Notes: a model not told the origin generated them from the letters alone. DNA of 64,000 nucleotides from Heterocephalus glaber (GCF_000247695.1 NW_004624741.1:33160858-33224857), one strand, 5' to 3'; counted from the stretch's first letter, positions 1 through 13,708 are shown. Made by a program: numbers and translations.

Positions 1-72
<72 letters not shown>

Positions 73-75
73 AAA
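1..75. repeat. (GAAA)n microsatellite
   Basis: Uninterrupted GAAA units from the first base of the window, decaying into imperfect purine-rich sequence by about base 90. The array is cut by the window edge, so its true length is unknown. Confidence 0.97.
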
Positions 76-99
76 TAAAGGAAAGAAAGAGGAATGCAT

Positions 100-700
100 A
101 GGTCAAGAGTGACATGGAAACACACTGCAGTTCTGGACCAAGTATGAAAAAGATGAGTCACCTAAGGTATGTAAATAATATTAGACTAGATTTTTTGTCT
201 TTTCCAATCTGAAAGAAACTTAGCAATGAAGAGAGATAGGTAGGATGAGATTCAGAAGACTAAATCTAAGCAGCACCCTTTTTACATGGTAACTTCTTCA
301 AATTCTGTGTCATGGAAATGTCACAGTAGTGGACACACAACTTTATAGGACCTTGTATGGAGCGGGTGAATGTCATGCAGAGGGTCATGGGCTGAAAGTC
401 TGTACCATACCAGGGAGCTATTGGAAGTGTGGGGCCTGGTGAGAGGTTCAGCTAGCTGGAAATCTCCAGGAGTCTTTTCTGATGTGCAGATTCTATTTTT
501 CTGACTGAGATAAGAATTAACACTTCCATCATTTTCTTGATCACATTTGAGCACTACAGAAAACACAATAAAAAACCCACAATAAAAAGAATAAAAGCAG
601 AAAACCACCTTCTTGAATGAATTCATTTTCTGAGGAGTTTTCAGTAATCCTGAAATCCAAATGACACTATTCAGCGTATTTCTCATTATTCAACTCTTGG
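100..700. other. Intergenic sequence without a recognised gene
   Basis: A 121-codon minus-strand open frame lies here (321-686). It matches no family I know, lacks domain-like features, and its 3' half is derived from AT-rich DNA. I treat it as chance; an old unrecognised repeat is possible. Confidence 0.4.
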
Positions 701-799
701 TTCTTATTTCCAATCTTGTAAACTTATTGCAAACCATGAGAAGTTTCTGCATGTAGTTGCAATAAATTAATTGTTATTGTTGTGCAGTATTTGCGCAAA

Positions 800-910
800 A
801 ATATCATTATCTTCTCTAATGTTGATAGCCGTACAGTTAGTTGTCTTCCCTTTTCTCATTATTAATAATATTATTGTGAACATTCTTATGCCTTTATTTG
901 GGTAGATATA
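800..910 (-). repeat. Probable ancient L1 fragment
   Basis: The stretch with TTCCCTTTTCTCATTATTAA and a following segment ending in TTATTTGGGTA resembles the antisense of old mammalian L1M 3' sequence. It was recognised by eye from the motif order only; ends are approximate. Confidence 0.4.
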
Positions 911-943
911 TATTTATCTCTGTGAGAAACAGGGTTAATAATA

Positions 944-946
<3 letters not shown>

Positions 947-974
<28 letters not shown>

Positions 975-975
975 A
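947..975. repeat. (GT)n microsatellite
   Basis: About 14 GT dinucleotides in a row. Confidence 0.95.
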
Positions 976-1474
976 ATGTGTATGAGTGTTCACAATCAGT
1001 GTGTGAATCCTCCATTTGTTTAGGATGTTCACAAATACTTAATCTTGTGCATACCGTTAGTATTAGATAGTGCATGTTTACTTCCCTGATGACTCCCAGG
1101 GCTAGATATCCACTTTTAAAATAAAAATCAACTGCCATTTATAGCTTTTCTTTATCTTTACGAATTAACACATTTCCTGGGCTGAGGTTTGAGTAAAGAG
1201 AAAAATTAACATTATTAATCTCAAAGTGCTAGTTTCCCACATAGAAGTATAATTACATAGGAAATAATTACACAGAAGTAATTATTTAGGAAATACAGGC
1301 CCAGATTACAAGGGGCTGGTATGATTATGAAAGTAAATTTAGGTCCTGCCTAATAATGTTTAAACTGAAGAGAATTGTAGTCCTTGGAGGCAGTGAATAA
1401 CATGAGGGGAAAATTAATAGGTACCAAAAATACCTTCCATATTTTTTGGACTAAAAGAATTGTCCATTCTTTTT

Positions 1475-1550
1475 GTTGATGTTGTTCTTTTATTGGTACA
1501 TTTTAGGTATACAATTCGTTTACATTTATCATTGGGTGTTTGTACCTGTC
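1475..1550 (-). repeat. L1 3'-end fragment
   Basis: TTTTATTGGTACATTTTAGG and the following TATACAAT are the reverse complement of the terminal 3'UTR of the L1 copy at 60818-62258, which ends with a 'GTATACCT...AATGAACCAATAAAA'-like sequence. It is a short 3' fragment inserted on the minus strand. Confidence 0.65.
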
Positions 1551-1649
1551 CATTCTTTCTAATATACATCAGAGAAGAAATTACGGATAGTAAAGTTCCT
1601 GAGAGCAAAATTCCATCAATTTCTTTAGTATAACATATGGAGAACATTA

Positions 1650-4600
1650 CAATTACTTACTTTGGATCTGTCTCCAATAATTCCTCCTCTGGAAAACAGT
1701 TATTTTTCTATCAGTGCTGTTAGCCAAAGAATGATAATAAAACAGGAAAAGAAATTGCAATGTATCACTAAAAAATCTTTCCCTAAATAAATAATATTTT
1801 AGTCATTTTAGTTTGCTATTCCCTCATTATAGGGAAATATTTCCCCTGTCTTCTCTAGGGTCATACTCAAGATAACAATGAGTTACAATATTTATGTGAA
1901 TACATTTCTTTATGTCTCAGTTGTTATAAATTTTATACATCAAATTATTCATTTACTTGCTTTTCAATAAAAATTAAGGTGACTACATTAAGACAGGATA
2001 TATGGGGTAGACAATTATTCATTAGATTCATTAGGTGTCTTTAATGAATTTGCTAAGCTCTATTTATATGGCCATCATTCACATGTCATGAAATGTCCTG
2101 TAGAAGATGGGACACAGTGCCCAGAGGCTGCCCCATGGCTTCTGTGCCTCACAGCCTTGTTGCACGAGGACATTTAGTTTCTATTTGATTCTTGGAATTC
2201 TGTGATAAGGCAGGAATTTTTGAGATCAGTGCTAATAATACTGAAATGCCCCACTATGGCAAATAAGACAGATTTTTATATCAACCTGGTAGCTATTTCT
2301 GTTGCACTTCTTTTTTGCACTCAAACTCTGCTAGGATATTGCTTTCATGTACAGATGGGATTGGATAACCTCTCCAATTCCCTTAGAAATCCAAGACATT
2401 AATTTTTGTGAATTTGGCATAAATACACTATAATATTCCACAAGAGTTCACAAGAGATTTCTTTTCAAAAAGAGATATGCATTTGTTCTTATAGCATTGT
2501 GAGAAACCCATTGAGAACAAGTGCTTTGGGTTAGACACATATTATGCCTATGGAATTCCTGATGTGCACTGATTATGTATGGATCTCTTTTCATATCTGT
2601 ATAATGAAGTTGTTAGAGATGGAAACACACTATAACATGGGAAATGCATGATATAGAAAGATAAGTTAAATAATATCAGATAATTGTGTGGACATTTATT
2701 AAGATATGTACAACAGTATACATTTAAACTCATCACATATTTCCTTACAGCAAAAGTACTGCTAGGAAAACACTCAGAAGCAAGAAATCAGATATTTTGC
2801 AGTCAGAAATACATAAATGAAGCATTTAGTGTTCAATCCTTAGTAATGAAGAATTCTACCCAGGTTAGTGAGTAAAGTAAGAGATTCATATTGTGGTGCC
2901 TTTAAAGCATTATATTGGTAGTTATAGGGGATACATTATGTAGCACACAAAATTAACACATCAATTACCTGCCAATTATCAAATATTATTGTAAATAACA
3001 GACCACCAAAGTAGCTATAGAACATAAACAAAAGTTGGCTATTTCTTTAAATCAGTATTCTAACATATTTCTTCAGGGCTTTTATTTCTACATGTTTGCA
3101 CTGTACAATGACCAACTTCCCCCTTGTATTTATGAACTGCCAGTAAAAATCGGTCTAAAAATAAATTACTCCTACTCTTTATTGGACATTCACCAACTTA
3201 ACTAACTGAATATATTTAACCACTATTTCTGAGGCAAATCTGTAAGCTACTGACTGTTGAAAAATAAAACCAATTTTGATCCGATAAAAAAATCATTAAA
3301 GAGAGCCTTCTGGGGTAGTGAAGATTGTATAGCAATGAAGCAACTGAAATGAAAGTCGTTGGGGTGGACTTGGGGGAGAAATTAGATAATGATTAATGAC
3401 GGTACCTGTATCTAGGATTAAATCTCATCTAGACTGGAGTGCAGGAGACTGTTTTTGTAATGGGAGTGTCAGGATGGACAATAAAAGGGCATGGGAATTG
3501 TTAAATACGTGATGTATTTCAGTTTCATTTGATGTGCGATTTCACTCAAAGAAGGCATGAATTTATGATACCTTGAATCATAATGTTAAAAAATGTAGAG
3601 AGTTCCAGATATCAATTTCCTGATGAGGGTAAAGAAATAAAAGTTCAGCCCTATGGATATTATTGCAGGAGTCCCAGAGAAAAATATTGGACCTGATCTG
3701 GGAAGTCAGTTAATTATGTTGGAATAGCATAAAAGAACCAAATAAGAGGCTGACACTATTTAAGTCCCTGTAGTCATAGGTGAAAATAAATATGATCTGC
3801 ATACTGTTCAGGCACAAGAGAAAGGGACAGGAAGCTTTCTCTTACCAGGTGAGTTTACGAATGGCCATGTTTAAACAACACAGGAAAATTAGAACTCTGT
3901 TTTCTTTCCCAAGTGGAGAAGTCAAGTCTTAAGGAATGTATATTTAAATGATTTTATAGCTGATTACTCAGTAAAATAAACTTTCTTCTAATGGCTGTAC
4001 TGGGATATATTCTGGCTAGACCTGTGTGAATGTGACCAATGTCATTTTTCATTTGTATAGAAATTGCAGATTTTACTTAATCGTATTTTAATGCAGATTT
4101 ATAGTAGTTCACTCCTTGTAAAACTCACTTTACTTTATGTGACACATGCAAATTTAAATTTGTTCTAGTTTTATTTAAATGATGAGTTAATAAGTAAAAT
4201 ATACACATTTATGCAAACTCAAGTCCCTACCATAATAATAATATCTAAAAGGAATAAAGACTACTGCTCCTCTTCCAATTTTTATTTATAAGAATATATA
4301 CTGGAAAATTCAACCACACATGCACATAAATAATAATATAAATATAAGAAATAGCTTGTATATGTAAGAATTTTGCTATCTGTCCATTTTCTTTTTAATG
4401 AAAAAGTCAAATTAAAAGTCAGTGATAAACCAGTTTACTTATTATAAATTGGTGTCCCCACTTGTTATTATCGTATCTCTATTCCTTTCCAATGGATTTG
4501 TTTGCAGAGTTGGATGAAATAGAAAAAGGGGTGATATAAGCCATAGAAATCCAGTGACAGTGTTTGACAAAACAGTTGAAAAATGGTCTTATTTTTTAGT

Positions 4601-4900
4601 GAAACCTGGACAACAAACAAAATATAAAATATCTTTTATTTTATATGCAGTATCATCAGCTGCAAAGAACTAGACAATACTTCTTGAACAATATAATAAT
4701 TATTATTCTTTTGTCCAGCATATAGGATATTTAGTCTTGTGACTTTTGGATGGCCTTGCTACTTCTACATTTTTTCCACCCTTTGAATCTAGGATCCAAG
4801 TTTGAATTCCTGTCAATTCTTACTTGGAAAGTCCTAACACAGAGTAAGTCACATGGCTCAAGAAATGTAATTAAATGTATAATCAAGGTTGATAAGCTTC
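1650..4900. other. AT-rich intergenic region
   Basis: No conserved gene, RNA or clear repeat family was recognised. Small open frames (for example 2202-2402 and 4731-4949) have no family resemblance and are typical of AT-rich chance frames. Confidence 0.5.
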
Positions 4901-4950
4901 TTAAGATAGAGAGTTTTGGCTTTTTTTTTTTAGCTTGATGAAACATCATT

Positions 4951-5310
4951 TTTACTGCATTTTTATTTGATTTGGTTCATGTTTGCAGTACATTCTTAAG
5001 AAGGCTTTGGTATGCATATGTTACAGTTGTAATTCTACACTTCCCCTCACCTCCCTTCTCCTCTCTCCATCTCATCATCCCCTTCCCAGTTGATCAATAT
5101 CTACCTCCCTACCTCCTGTTTTCTAGCTAGCATTTTGCTCTTTAATTATATTTCAGATTTCTGTTAGGAGAAAGCACACAATATTTAAGCTTGTTATTTT
5201 TTTATTTACTTCACTTAACACTATGGTCTAAATGTACATCCATTTTCCATGTTCTTTATTTTATAAGGCAGACTAAGACTTTCACGGTAACACACTCCTT
5301 AGATGCTTAT
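4951..5310 (-). repeat. L1 3'UTR and ORF2-end fragment
   Basis: The pyrimidine-rich block at 5038-5130 (antisense of a GA-rich 3'UTR) is followed by TTCACTTAACACTATGGTCT at about 5211. That motif is the antisense of the sequence around the ORF2 end and 3'UTR start in the L1 at 61577-61620. The two elements belong to related L1 lineages. Confidence 0.6.
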
Positions 5311-5434
5311 TACTGAAAAAAATGGTTTATAGAAATGAAGCATGTTGTGCCTCAATCATACAGATATGTAGAAAAATCAGTAGTTAATCTATATTCACCC
5401 TGTCGATTTTTCCAGCAGTTTCTAATAACAAAGA

Positions 5435-6363
5435 ATAAACAGTGGAAATTGTTCATCATTACCAGAATTCTTTCTCTTGGGAATTACCAATAATTCTGAA
5501 CTGAAAACAGTTCTATTTTTGTCACTTCTAGTAGTTTATCTCATTATTCTCCTGACTAATCTTGGAATGATTATTTTAATCAGAGTGGATTCCCGACTGC
5601 ACACACCCATGTATGTTTTCCTCAGCCACCTGTCATTCTCCGACCTCTGCTACTCCAATGCGGTTGGCCCCAAGATGCTGGTGGGCTTGCTTGTCGAGAA
5701 CAGATCAATTCCCTTCATTGGTTGTGCTCTACAATTCTTCATCTTCTGTGTCTTTACAGGTGCTGAGTGTGTGCTGCTGGCAGTGATGGCCTTTGACTGG
5801 TACAAGGCCATCAGCAGCCCCCTGCTGTACACACCCACATGTCCAGCAGGCTGTGCACCCAGCTCCTGGGTGGGGTTTACCTGGTGGGACTGGCAGATGC
5901 TCTGATACTCACCACACTGACATTCCGCCTGTGTTTCTGTGGGTTTAATGAGATTAATCATTTCTTCTGTGATGTCCCTCCTCTCCTCTTAATATCTTGT
6001 TCAGATACACAGGTTAATGAGTTAGTGATGTTTACTCTTTTTGGTTTTATAGAACTGAGCACCATCTCAGGTGTTATTGTCTCCTATTGCTGTATCATGT
6101 TATCTGTTTTACAGATCTGCTCTGCAGAGGGGAAGGTCAAAGCTTTCTGCAGCTGTGCTTCCCACCTCACTGCAGTTTCCATTTGTCAGGGAACTGTGCT
6201 CTTCATGTACTTCCATCCAAGTTCTTCCTACTCCCTAGATCTGGACAAAATGACCTCACTGGTTTAAACCCTTGTGATTCCCATGCTAAACCCTTTGGTT
6301 TATAGCTTACACAACAAAGATGTAAAAGAAGCTGTGAAAAAACTGAAAAGAAAATTATTTTAA
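5435..6363 (+). pseudogene. OR5W2: Olfactory receptor pseudogene, OR5W2-like
   Basis: Decayed class II olfactory receptor, a seven-helix GPCR that in intact form acts in the cilia of olfactory neurons. The sequence shows FFLLGITNN at the N-terminus, [65 protein letters not shown] and a C-terminus of DVKEA..KKLKRK. The 'GITNN', 'MAFD.YKAI' and 'NELV.F' segments match what I recall of human OR5W2. Lesions: the expected start codon reads ATA (5435-5437); one base is missing near 5832-5838, shifting the frame before MSSRLC; TAT is replaced by TAA at about 6265 in the seventh helix; and the DRY arginine is Trp. The ancestral stop is TAA at 6361. Family assignment is from memory; pseudogene status is seen directly. 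Confidence 0.88.
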
Positions 6364-8540
6364 GTGAATAAGGTATTACTCCAAATACCTACATACTTCT
6401 ACCAAAACAAATGCATACTCCTGTTGTTTTTTCCAAGTCATATAATTTAAAGTGGTTTATAGAATATTAACATATCACAATTTATATGTACTGCATACCA
6501 ATTGTTGGTGGTTTCCTAAATATATTGTACTGCATTATCTATCTTGAATTTAAAGATTATAATCTTGAATTTTGGAAAACTTTCTATTCTTTATCTCAGT
6601 AAGCCATAGACTCATTTGTTTGGTGAGTATCTTATGAATTAATTTAATCATCCCAAAGTTTTGAGTGCCTACTATGTACCCATTGTGAATCTGTGAGCTT
6701 TGTATTTTTGTAGTATATGAATAATTCATGATAATAATTAATTCATAATTACATATAAAAGTATATCTTGTAAAAGATGAGTACTCTAAGTACCCACAAA
6801 ATGTCTAAATCCAGACTGCAAATAAGAAAAGAGCCTTTGAAATGGGGATTTTATTTTCAGATCAAATATCCAGCAGTCACACTGAAGAGGAAGTGATGAG
6901 AAGAAAGTGTTTTAAGTGAGAATCAGAAGTAGAGACACTGAGGTGCTCAGAAAAGCAGCTGTTTAGAGGAAGATGTCCAGATGTAATGGATAAGGACTAA
7001 AACAGTGATGAGCTGATTATTTTTTCACACACTTTTTGGTAATTTATATGTCTTATTCTAAGAAATGTCTACTTGACTCTTTGACACCTTGTATTCAAAG
7101 TATGTTCTTCTATGAATGTATTTTCTTTTTCTATTGAGTAGTGTAAGAGCCACAGGAGTAAATTCTGGTGCTCTATTTCATAGAAGGATATCTCAGTCAA
7201 TTGTGTTGTCCATTTTAAATGAGCATGAGAAAGAAATTTGAGTGTTTCTCCATTAAGAATAAATATTTGAGATAACAGCTATGCTCATATCCTCTTTTGA
7301 TGATTGTGTAATGAATTTATGACTATTAACATAATGTGCCCTGTAGCTTTGTGCAATGTTGTGTCAATTAAAAATAAAATGAAAACAAAATTTCAAAGCA
7401 AAACCCTGCTCAGTCCACTCCTGTGTGTCAGTTCTCACCCAGTGCCTTCCATGCAGCTTTCCTTCCCTTCTTCCCTCTCTCATCCCTAGATAAATATCCA
7501 CTTTTAGGGTCAATAATTCATAGTCCCCTAACGGCATTGTTCTGCTTATTAAACTGTCTTTATTTGGCTTTCCTTTCCCACCAGAGACTGCACATGTTCT
7601 TAGTTCAAGGACATCATGGCTTGGGCCTGCCTTTCTAGCACCCGCCTTGTGACTGAGAACCACGCTGGAGCAGTGAATATTAAAATCAACCCAGGTCATA
7701 AGATCTTGAGTACCTTATTAGATATCAAATTGTGACTAATTGAAGATGTGACATATATTTTGAATATATATTTCATGCCTTATAAGAAAGCAATTAAGTG
7801 GTTGTGAGTTCTATTATAATGTTCTGTTATAATGAATCTACAAAAACATGCATGTTAAATACACAGGAAATAAAGAATATTCACCTAGGGAGTCATTCAA
7901 TGTCCAGCTATTTCTTTTGGCTCTACTCAAGTTTACAAGGTCAAAACACAGAAAGAAGATGAGAAAATGGGGCTATAGACAGATATTTGAAGGGTTCTAC
8001 AGCAGTCTATGAAACTTTGCATTCTGCATTAAAGCCACAGCCAGAGGATATCATATGTTCACCAGTTGCCACTCTAAGATATCATTGCTTCTTTGCAAAG
8101 TGGAATCTGAGGGACCCTATACCAGGTTATAGGAGAGCATGGTGGTGGAAAAACTCTGTGAGGAGGAAGATTTCTTTTGGAAAATAGGTTTAGAGTTTCT
8201 ACTTGTACCATACATCCTTAATTTACACATTTTCTTTCATTAATTTTTCTTATAAAAAGAAAACATTGTTAATGTTTAGATAAATTCCTGACACTTCAAA
8301 AGATATGAAGATGTCACCTCCTTTTCAAAAGATATATGGTAGCTATGGCAGAGAAAGAAATTTGCTATGCTTATTGTTCTATTTATTTAGGTCCAGTAAT
8401 TTCAAAATAAAAGGAAGAAAATTTTAACCTCCCCCAAATATATGGGATTTTAGGTTAACAGCTTGATGAATTGAGGTCACTGTATCTCTGAGTTGACTCA
8501 ATTAAAGTGAAAAATAATTTACTGGGAATTTTTCTTTATG
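6364..8540. other. Intergenic region 3' of the OR5W2-like pseudogene
   Basis: AT-rich sequence with no recognised gene. The pyrimidine-rich block at about 7410-7500 may be a degraded antisense L1 3'UTR, as similar blocks elsewhere in the window are. The overlapping small frames at 7304-7699 and 7987-8187 look like chance frames. Confidence 0.45.
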
Positions 8541-8550
8541 TTTTTCATGA

Positions 8551-8640
8551 GCTATCCTAGCATGGTGGTATACTACTATAATCCCAGCACACCAGAAAGC
8601 TGAGACAGGAGGATCCTTAGTTTTAGCCCTTAGTTGGAAG
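8551..8640 (+). repeat. B1-like SINE, partial
   Basis: GCATGGTGGTATACTACTAT, then AATCCCAGCAC and AAGCTGAGACAGGAGGATCC, are the 7SL-derived B1 left part including the A/B box region. The 3' half is missing or eroded. Confidence 0.75.
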
Positions 8641-8699
8641 ACTTTTTCTATTACTTATCTTTGTACAGAATTGAGTATAAGGAGCAGTAATCATCAGAC

Positions 8700-11600
8700 T
8701 CTGTCAACCTTCTGAACTAGGGGAATACAGAAACTGTATCTTATGCTGTTGGCATAAGACGTCCTGTTATATCTCCCTTTCTCATGGATGAGTATGTCCC
8801 GGTGAGATGTCATGGGATTTTAACTCTCCCCAAACACCAATTTAACATAAGACCCTTTAGTCTGAATTTTTAAAAAGGGAGATTCATAATTAGTGGATGA
8901 TCCACAAGGGAATTTCGGACAGTGGAAATTAATCATCTTGATGTCTTTTCTATGAAGCACTTTCAGTCTATAAATAACATCCCTCATAACACTTCAGAGT
9001 AAATAAGTAGTAAATAAATAAGAGCAATTCCCTACTTAGACTAAAAATTTAGTAAATACAATGCTCTTTCTTCTCTTCTCCAGCATTTTTCTTTTATTAT
9101 TTACTAGTCTGCAGCAGGGCACCATTCCACAGTTACTAAGTACACAAAGCACAGCTCCCTGCAAAACTAATGGGGAAAACAGGCTTTAAAAAACTGACAG
9201 AAAAAGAACTCCCTAGCTTTCGTTTCATTTTATTATTTTCAGCTTGCATGAAATTCGTATGGACCTCTTGCCTTTGTCCAAGGCTGAAATCCAATACTAG
9301 TAACAGGAATTAGATGTAAAGAACTTCTCTTCTCAGACTCCAGATCCCTCATCCATCTGACTCAATTATTTCAGCAACCTCTGCATGACAGAGAGCCCCA
9401 GTCTTCTAGTGAACCTTGGAGAGTGAGCCACCTCTTGCCCTAACTCTAAGGTACAATACTTTCCCACCTGTGCAGTATCCATGCAGATGGATGCTGGACT
9501 TCTCCAAAGAACATTATTAAAAATACAATTACTTATCAAGTAATACAGTTACGGAAAAAGGCACAAAATTTCAGGTTCTCCAGTGTATTCTCTTTTAATA
9601 GGTTTTTGTCATGAAAAGAACATGAAGGTTACACAGGGCTTTCAATTTAAGTCCTCTCCCAATTTTAAGAACTCTTTTAGTTATAAAATATATTCATGTT
9701 ATACATTTCAAAACATCCTATGCATGCACACATTTATAAAGGTATACAATTTCAAAAGGATATATGTCTTACATTACTCACTGAACAGTTTAAAAGAAAT
9801 AAAAATACAGCCCCGTGTCTTAAATATTTGTTTCCTCTCTCATCTCAAATAGTATATTTACTGTTCATAAAGTATGTTATTTATCAGGATTTCTCAATAG
9901 CCTTCCTGATACAATGTACTTTATCAAAAAGAGAGTAGATATATTGATAGCTATAAAAATGCAGGCATACTCCTAATTTAAAATTGTTTTCAGCTGCCTA
10001 TCATTTGCAGAAATTCACACTGTTTTTTCTTTAAAGATGTTTGCTTAATAATTTTATATATTTAAAAGAATTTTTTCTTTGTTTTTGGTTATATTTTTAT
10101 ATGAAGGAAATGATAAAGATATCAGAGATTCCAAGAAAAGAACTTGGAGGTTAGAGTGAGACAGACCCAGGACCGATCTGTCACTTACTTGTTAGCTGTG
10201 TGACAATGCTCAGGTCTCAATTTCTTTCCTCTCCTATCAAGGTTTAACATAAGCAGTACAAGTTTACATCTATGTCTCTCTCAGGAATTTATATTTATGC
10301 CTCGTATTGCTCAAGAGACTCTGTGGTCATCTGAGTCAGCTTTCAGGAACCAGCTTCCCAGCTGTCCTGGGAAGATCTGCCATTCACAGCATCACGTAAT
10401 GAAATGCAGACCCCAGTCTTCCTGTCCTGTGCTCTTGAGAGTCTGCTCAGCTGGGTGACCAGGCTCTAGCTGCAGGTTCTCCCTTGCACCATGTTTGTAG
10501 ATCTCTTCCAGCCACCAGAGGGCTTCTGCTTCCCTGGTTCTGCCTTCATTTCTGGTTATTTCTGAGGAGAGGTTTCTCCATCCCTCATCAAACTCGCCGC
10601 ATCATTCTGGTGTTCAGGCAGATGCCTGAAACTACACTATGATCTAAGCCCCAAATCCCATATTCTCAAGAAGTGACTTTAGTTAATTAATCCCAGAGTG
10701 CTTCATCCATGCTATCCCGCATAGTTCCATCCCAAGGGCTATAGCTTGAATGGCACACTAAACAACAAAGGAATCAATTTCTCTCCACTGTGATGAACCA
10801 GGCCTTTCTGCTACATATTCTGGAAAAGTAAGTACTCCCCCTCAACCTCGGGATGCCATTATTGTCCTCGGTATTAAAAGCTCACATTAGCCAAAGCCCT
10901 GTTAGGTTACTGATCTCTGTGAACAAATTTTTTTTTAATGAAAATCCACCCTACTCCATGAAATAGCATTATGGCTTCAACCTACAACCCAGCCTTTACT
11001 TTCACTCTCAGATTGCTTTTTGTTTTAATTCATCCTATCTACCATTGTTTTTGCTTATTCTTAGATCAAACCTTTTATTTTTACTTTCCAGCCACACTTT
11101 CTTGAGGTGCCTGCTACAGCAGCCATCTTAGCCAACATCCCAGCATTCATAGCTCCAGTTCCCATCCGTGGTCCTTTGAGCAGGCTTCCCTCAGAATGTA
11201 GCTGTGCACCTACAGAGCAAGTGGTTTCAGACCCTGTTTACTCCGGAGAAAATGTTTTATGAACCAGAAATTATTTTAGTCAGTATTTGTAAACCACTTA
11301 CAAGTGATTTTTGAAGAAGTCATTGTACTTGGTAGCATCTTAGAATAGTCAGTTGCACACATAGCACCTCTCTGGAGAATGAAACAAAAGTAATTCAAGA
11401 GGAATGACTGGTTTCTGTATATCATTTTTCCCCACTGCATATAATCTTAACTAAAAACAATCTATAGTAAGCTAATATTTGTTTCATATATATTCACTCA
11501 AAATGTAGGCTAGGCTTGATATTGTGATAAAGAAGTAAGAGATTAATGAATACAAATTTATGAAAAATCATTATAGAGTGATAGAAAAAATATATACAAG

Positions 11601-12100
11601 CTAAAACAAGACAGACTATTTGAGTATCTTCAGAATACATCTAAGGTTCTAGAGAGATTTAGAGTGCAAATTATCCTTTGAAACTGAAGATAAATTCATG
11701 AAAAACTATGCAGGGGTTAAAATTTGAAGAAAGCTTTTTAGAATGAGTAGGTTTGGACCAGTAAGTTACAATGTGCACATATTTACATGGGAATCAAAAT
11801 CAATTGATGAAACTTTGTGAATTGTAGTTATTTTCTTTTATCAAAAGGGATTCTGATGTGTCAATGATTTATCCATTGTTGAGAGTGCTTTTTAAATTAT
11901 GTGAAGAAGGGAATTAAAAATTTAAGAATATGGGTGGTGGAAGACAACATGAAGGGTGAATCTTCCTCTGACATAAACATTAAAAGTCAACTCTCAAATA
12001 ATAAAGAAATGTATATGCAAGTAATGTGAGAGAGCTGAGCTGAACCTGAGGCTCTGGGACTCTTCTGGGGTCAGGAATTTACTATCCACAGATTTGGGAA
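8700..12100. other. Intergenic region
   Basis: Apart from the MIR noted separately, nothing was identified. The stretch at 10260-11260 is somewhat less AT-rich and has no long open frame; I do not recognise it. Confidence 0.45.
10148..10245 (+). repeat. MIR SINE
   Basis: The order GGTTAGAGTGAGACAGACCC, CTGTCACTTACTTGTTAGCT, GTGTGACAATGCTCAGG and TCAATTTCTTTCCTC matches the core of the ancient mammalian MIR element. Confidence 0.75.
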
Positions 12101-12122
12101 ACATCTGTATTAAATTAAATTG

Positions 12123-13104
12123 TTAAAAAACAGAACACTGTTGAAATTGCTTGGCCCATTTCTTATATAAAGATAGCTTCTTTTGGTGTATTATTTTTCC
12201 AAAGGCATTTTTGACATCCTTGTTCCTTAGACTGTAAATGAGGGGGTTCAGCATGGGCATGATCAATGTGTAGAACACAGAGGTAACTCTGTCAATAGCC
12301 ATTGAATGGCCTGCACTGGGCTGCAAGTAAATGAAGCTCAGGGTGCCATGGTAAATAGTGACCACTGTCAGGTGTGAAGCACAGGTGGAGAATCCTTTCC
12401 TTCTTCCTTCTGCAGAACCTGTCTTAAGGATTGCTACTATAATGCTGACATAAGATTGGAGAACTGTTAGAAGACAAATAGTTTCCACCAAACTACCAAA
12501 CACCACCAGAATGATGTCATGTGTATACATGTCAGTGCAGGACAGAGAGAAGAGAGGGGAGAAATCACAAAAGAAATGGTTAATTTCCATGGATCAGAAG
12601 GCTAGAAGGAAAGTATTAGTGTTGTGAATATTTGAGCTCATAGTGCCACACAACAATGCTCCAAGTGCAAGCTGGCAACAAACTCTTCTGGACATAATAA
12701 CAGTATAAAGCAAGGGGGGACAGATTGCTATATATCTGTCATAAGCAATGGCAGCCAAGAGGAAAGATTCAGTGTCAACCAAAAAGCAGAAAAAAATATA
12801 ACTGGGCAGCACAACCATTGTAAGAAATGGCATTCTCATCAGAAATCAAGTTCACAAGTAATTTTGGAGAAATGACAGAAGAGTAGCAGGCATCCACGAA
12901 GGAGAGCATACAGAGGAAAAAGTACATCGGGGTGTGCAAGGCGGAACTGAGTGTGATTAATAAAATCATGCCAAGATTCCCCATCAGGGCGACAGAGTAA
13001 ATGGAAAAGAACACAGCAAAGAGCAGATGCTGAGTTTCTGGACAGTCACTAAATCCCACAAGAAGGAACTATGTGGTCACAGTACCATTCTCCAAACTCA
13101 ACAT
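12123..13104 (-). pseudogene. Class II olfactory receptor pseudogene, subfamily not assigned
   Basis: Reading the minus strand from the ATG at 13104 gives M-L-S-L-ENGTVTT, a stop, then [81 protein letters not shown] and [19 protein letters not shown], all hallmarks of a class II OR. Three lesions are visible: TAG at 13069-13071 in place of the usual Glu before FLL; an extra T in a seven-T run at about 12785, which shifts the frame after the 'LYFF' segment; and TGA at 12594-12596 in place of the extracellular-loop Cys, with one codon missing just after. The DRY motif is intact, unlike the other five OR copies here. It resembles family 5/9 receptors, but I cannot place it closer. The C-terminal tail runs unusually long (KKLSLYKKW...) before the stop at 12123-12125. 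Confidence 0.88.
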
Positions 13105-13708
13105 TTGCAATGCTTCTGGGTGTCTGGAATGGTGACAGAAGAAGGGCAGAAGTGGTGGAATAGCTGGACACCAACCAAAAGATGAAAGAAAGAAAAAACT
13201 TCAAATGATATAACAGGATTCTAAATCCAGTTAGTATAGTTTAAGACACACTTTCTCATTTTTAAAACTAAATCAGGAATTTACCACCTGCCTTTTTAAA
13301 GTTATTATTTTCAACATTGAACAGCACCACCATCAACCAAGTTGCACAAATTAAAGCTGCAATTTCACTTTAAATTCTTTAATTTTGCCACTCATAGTCT
13401 ATGCCAAGTGGTACCTTGGTGTAGCAAAGTCTGGATTCAGAGACCCTGTTCTCCTTTGTGCTATTGTGTGTGTATTTCTGAAATGGAGAAACACGTTGCT
13501 GGTCTGGGTAAAGATTTGTGCATGGACCAGATCTGTGTTTTACATATTGAGCTGTGGCTTCCCCTGGGAGGACCCAGGGAATTCTTTCAAGTGATTCAAA
13601 GTCCACTGATAAATTAGAAAGAACAGAGGTTCAGAATGAGTTATCTAAGTATCTGTCTCCTAGGTGTCATCCACACCAGCTAGGAAATTTGGCTACTCAC
13701 CAAGATTC

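Noticed and set aside
321..686. 121-codon minus-strand frame
   Set aside because: No domain or motif, and composition typical of AT-rich chance frames. Kept only as a note in the feature list.
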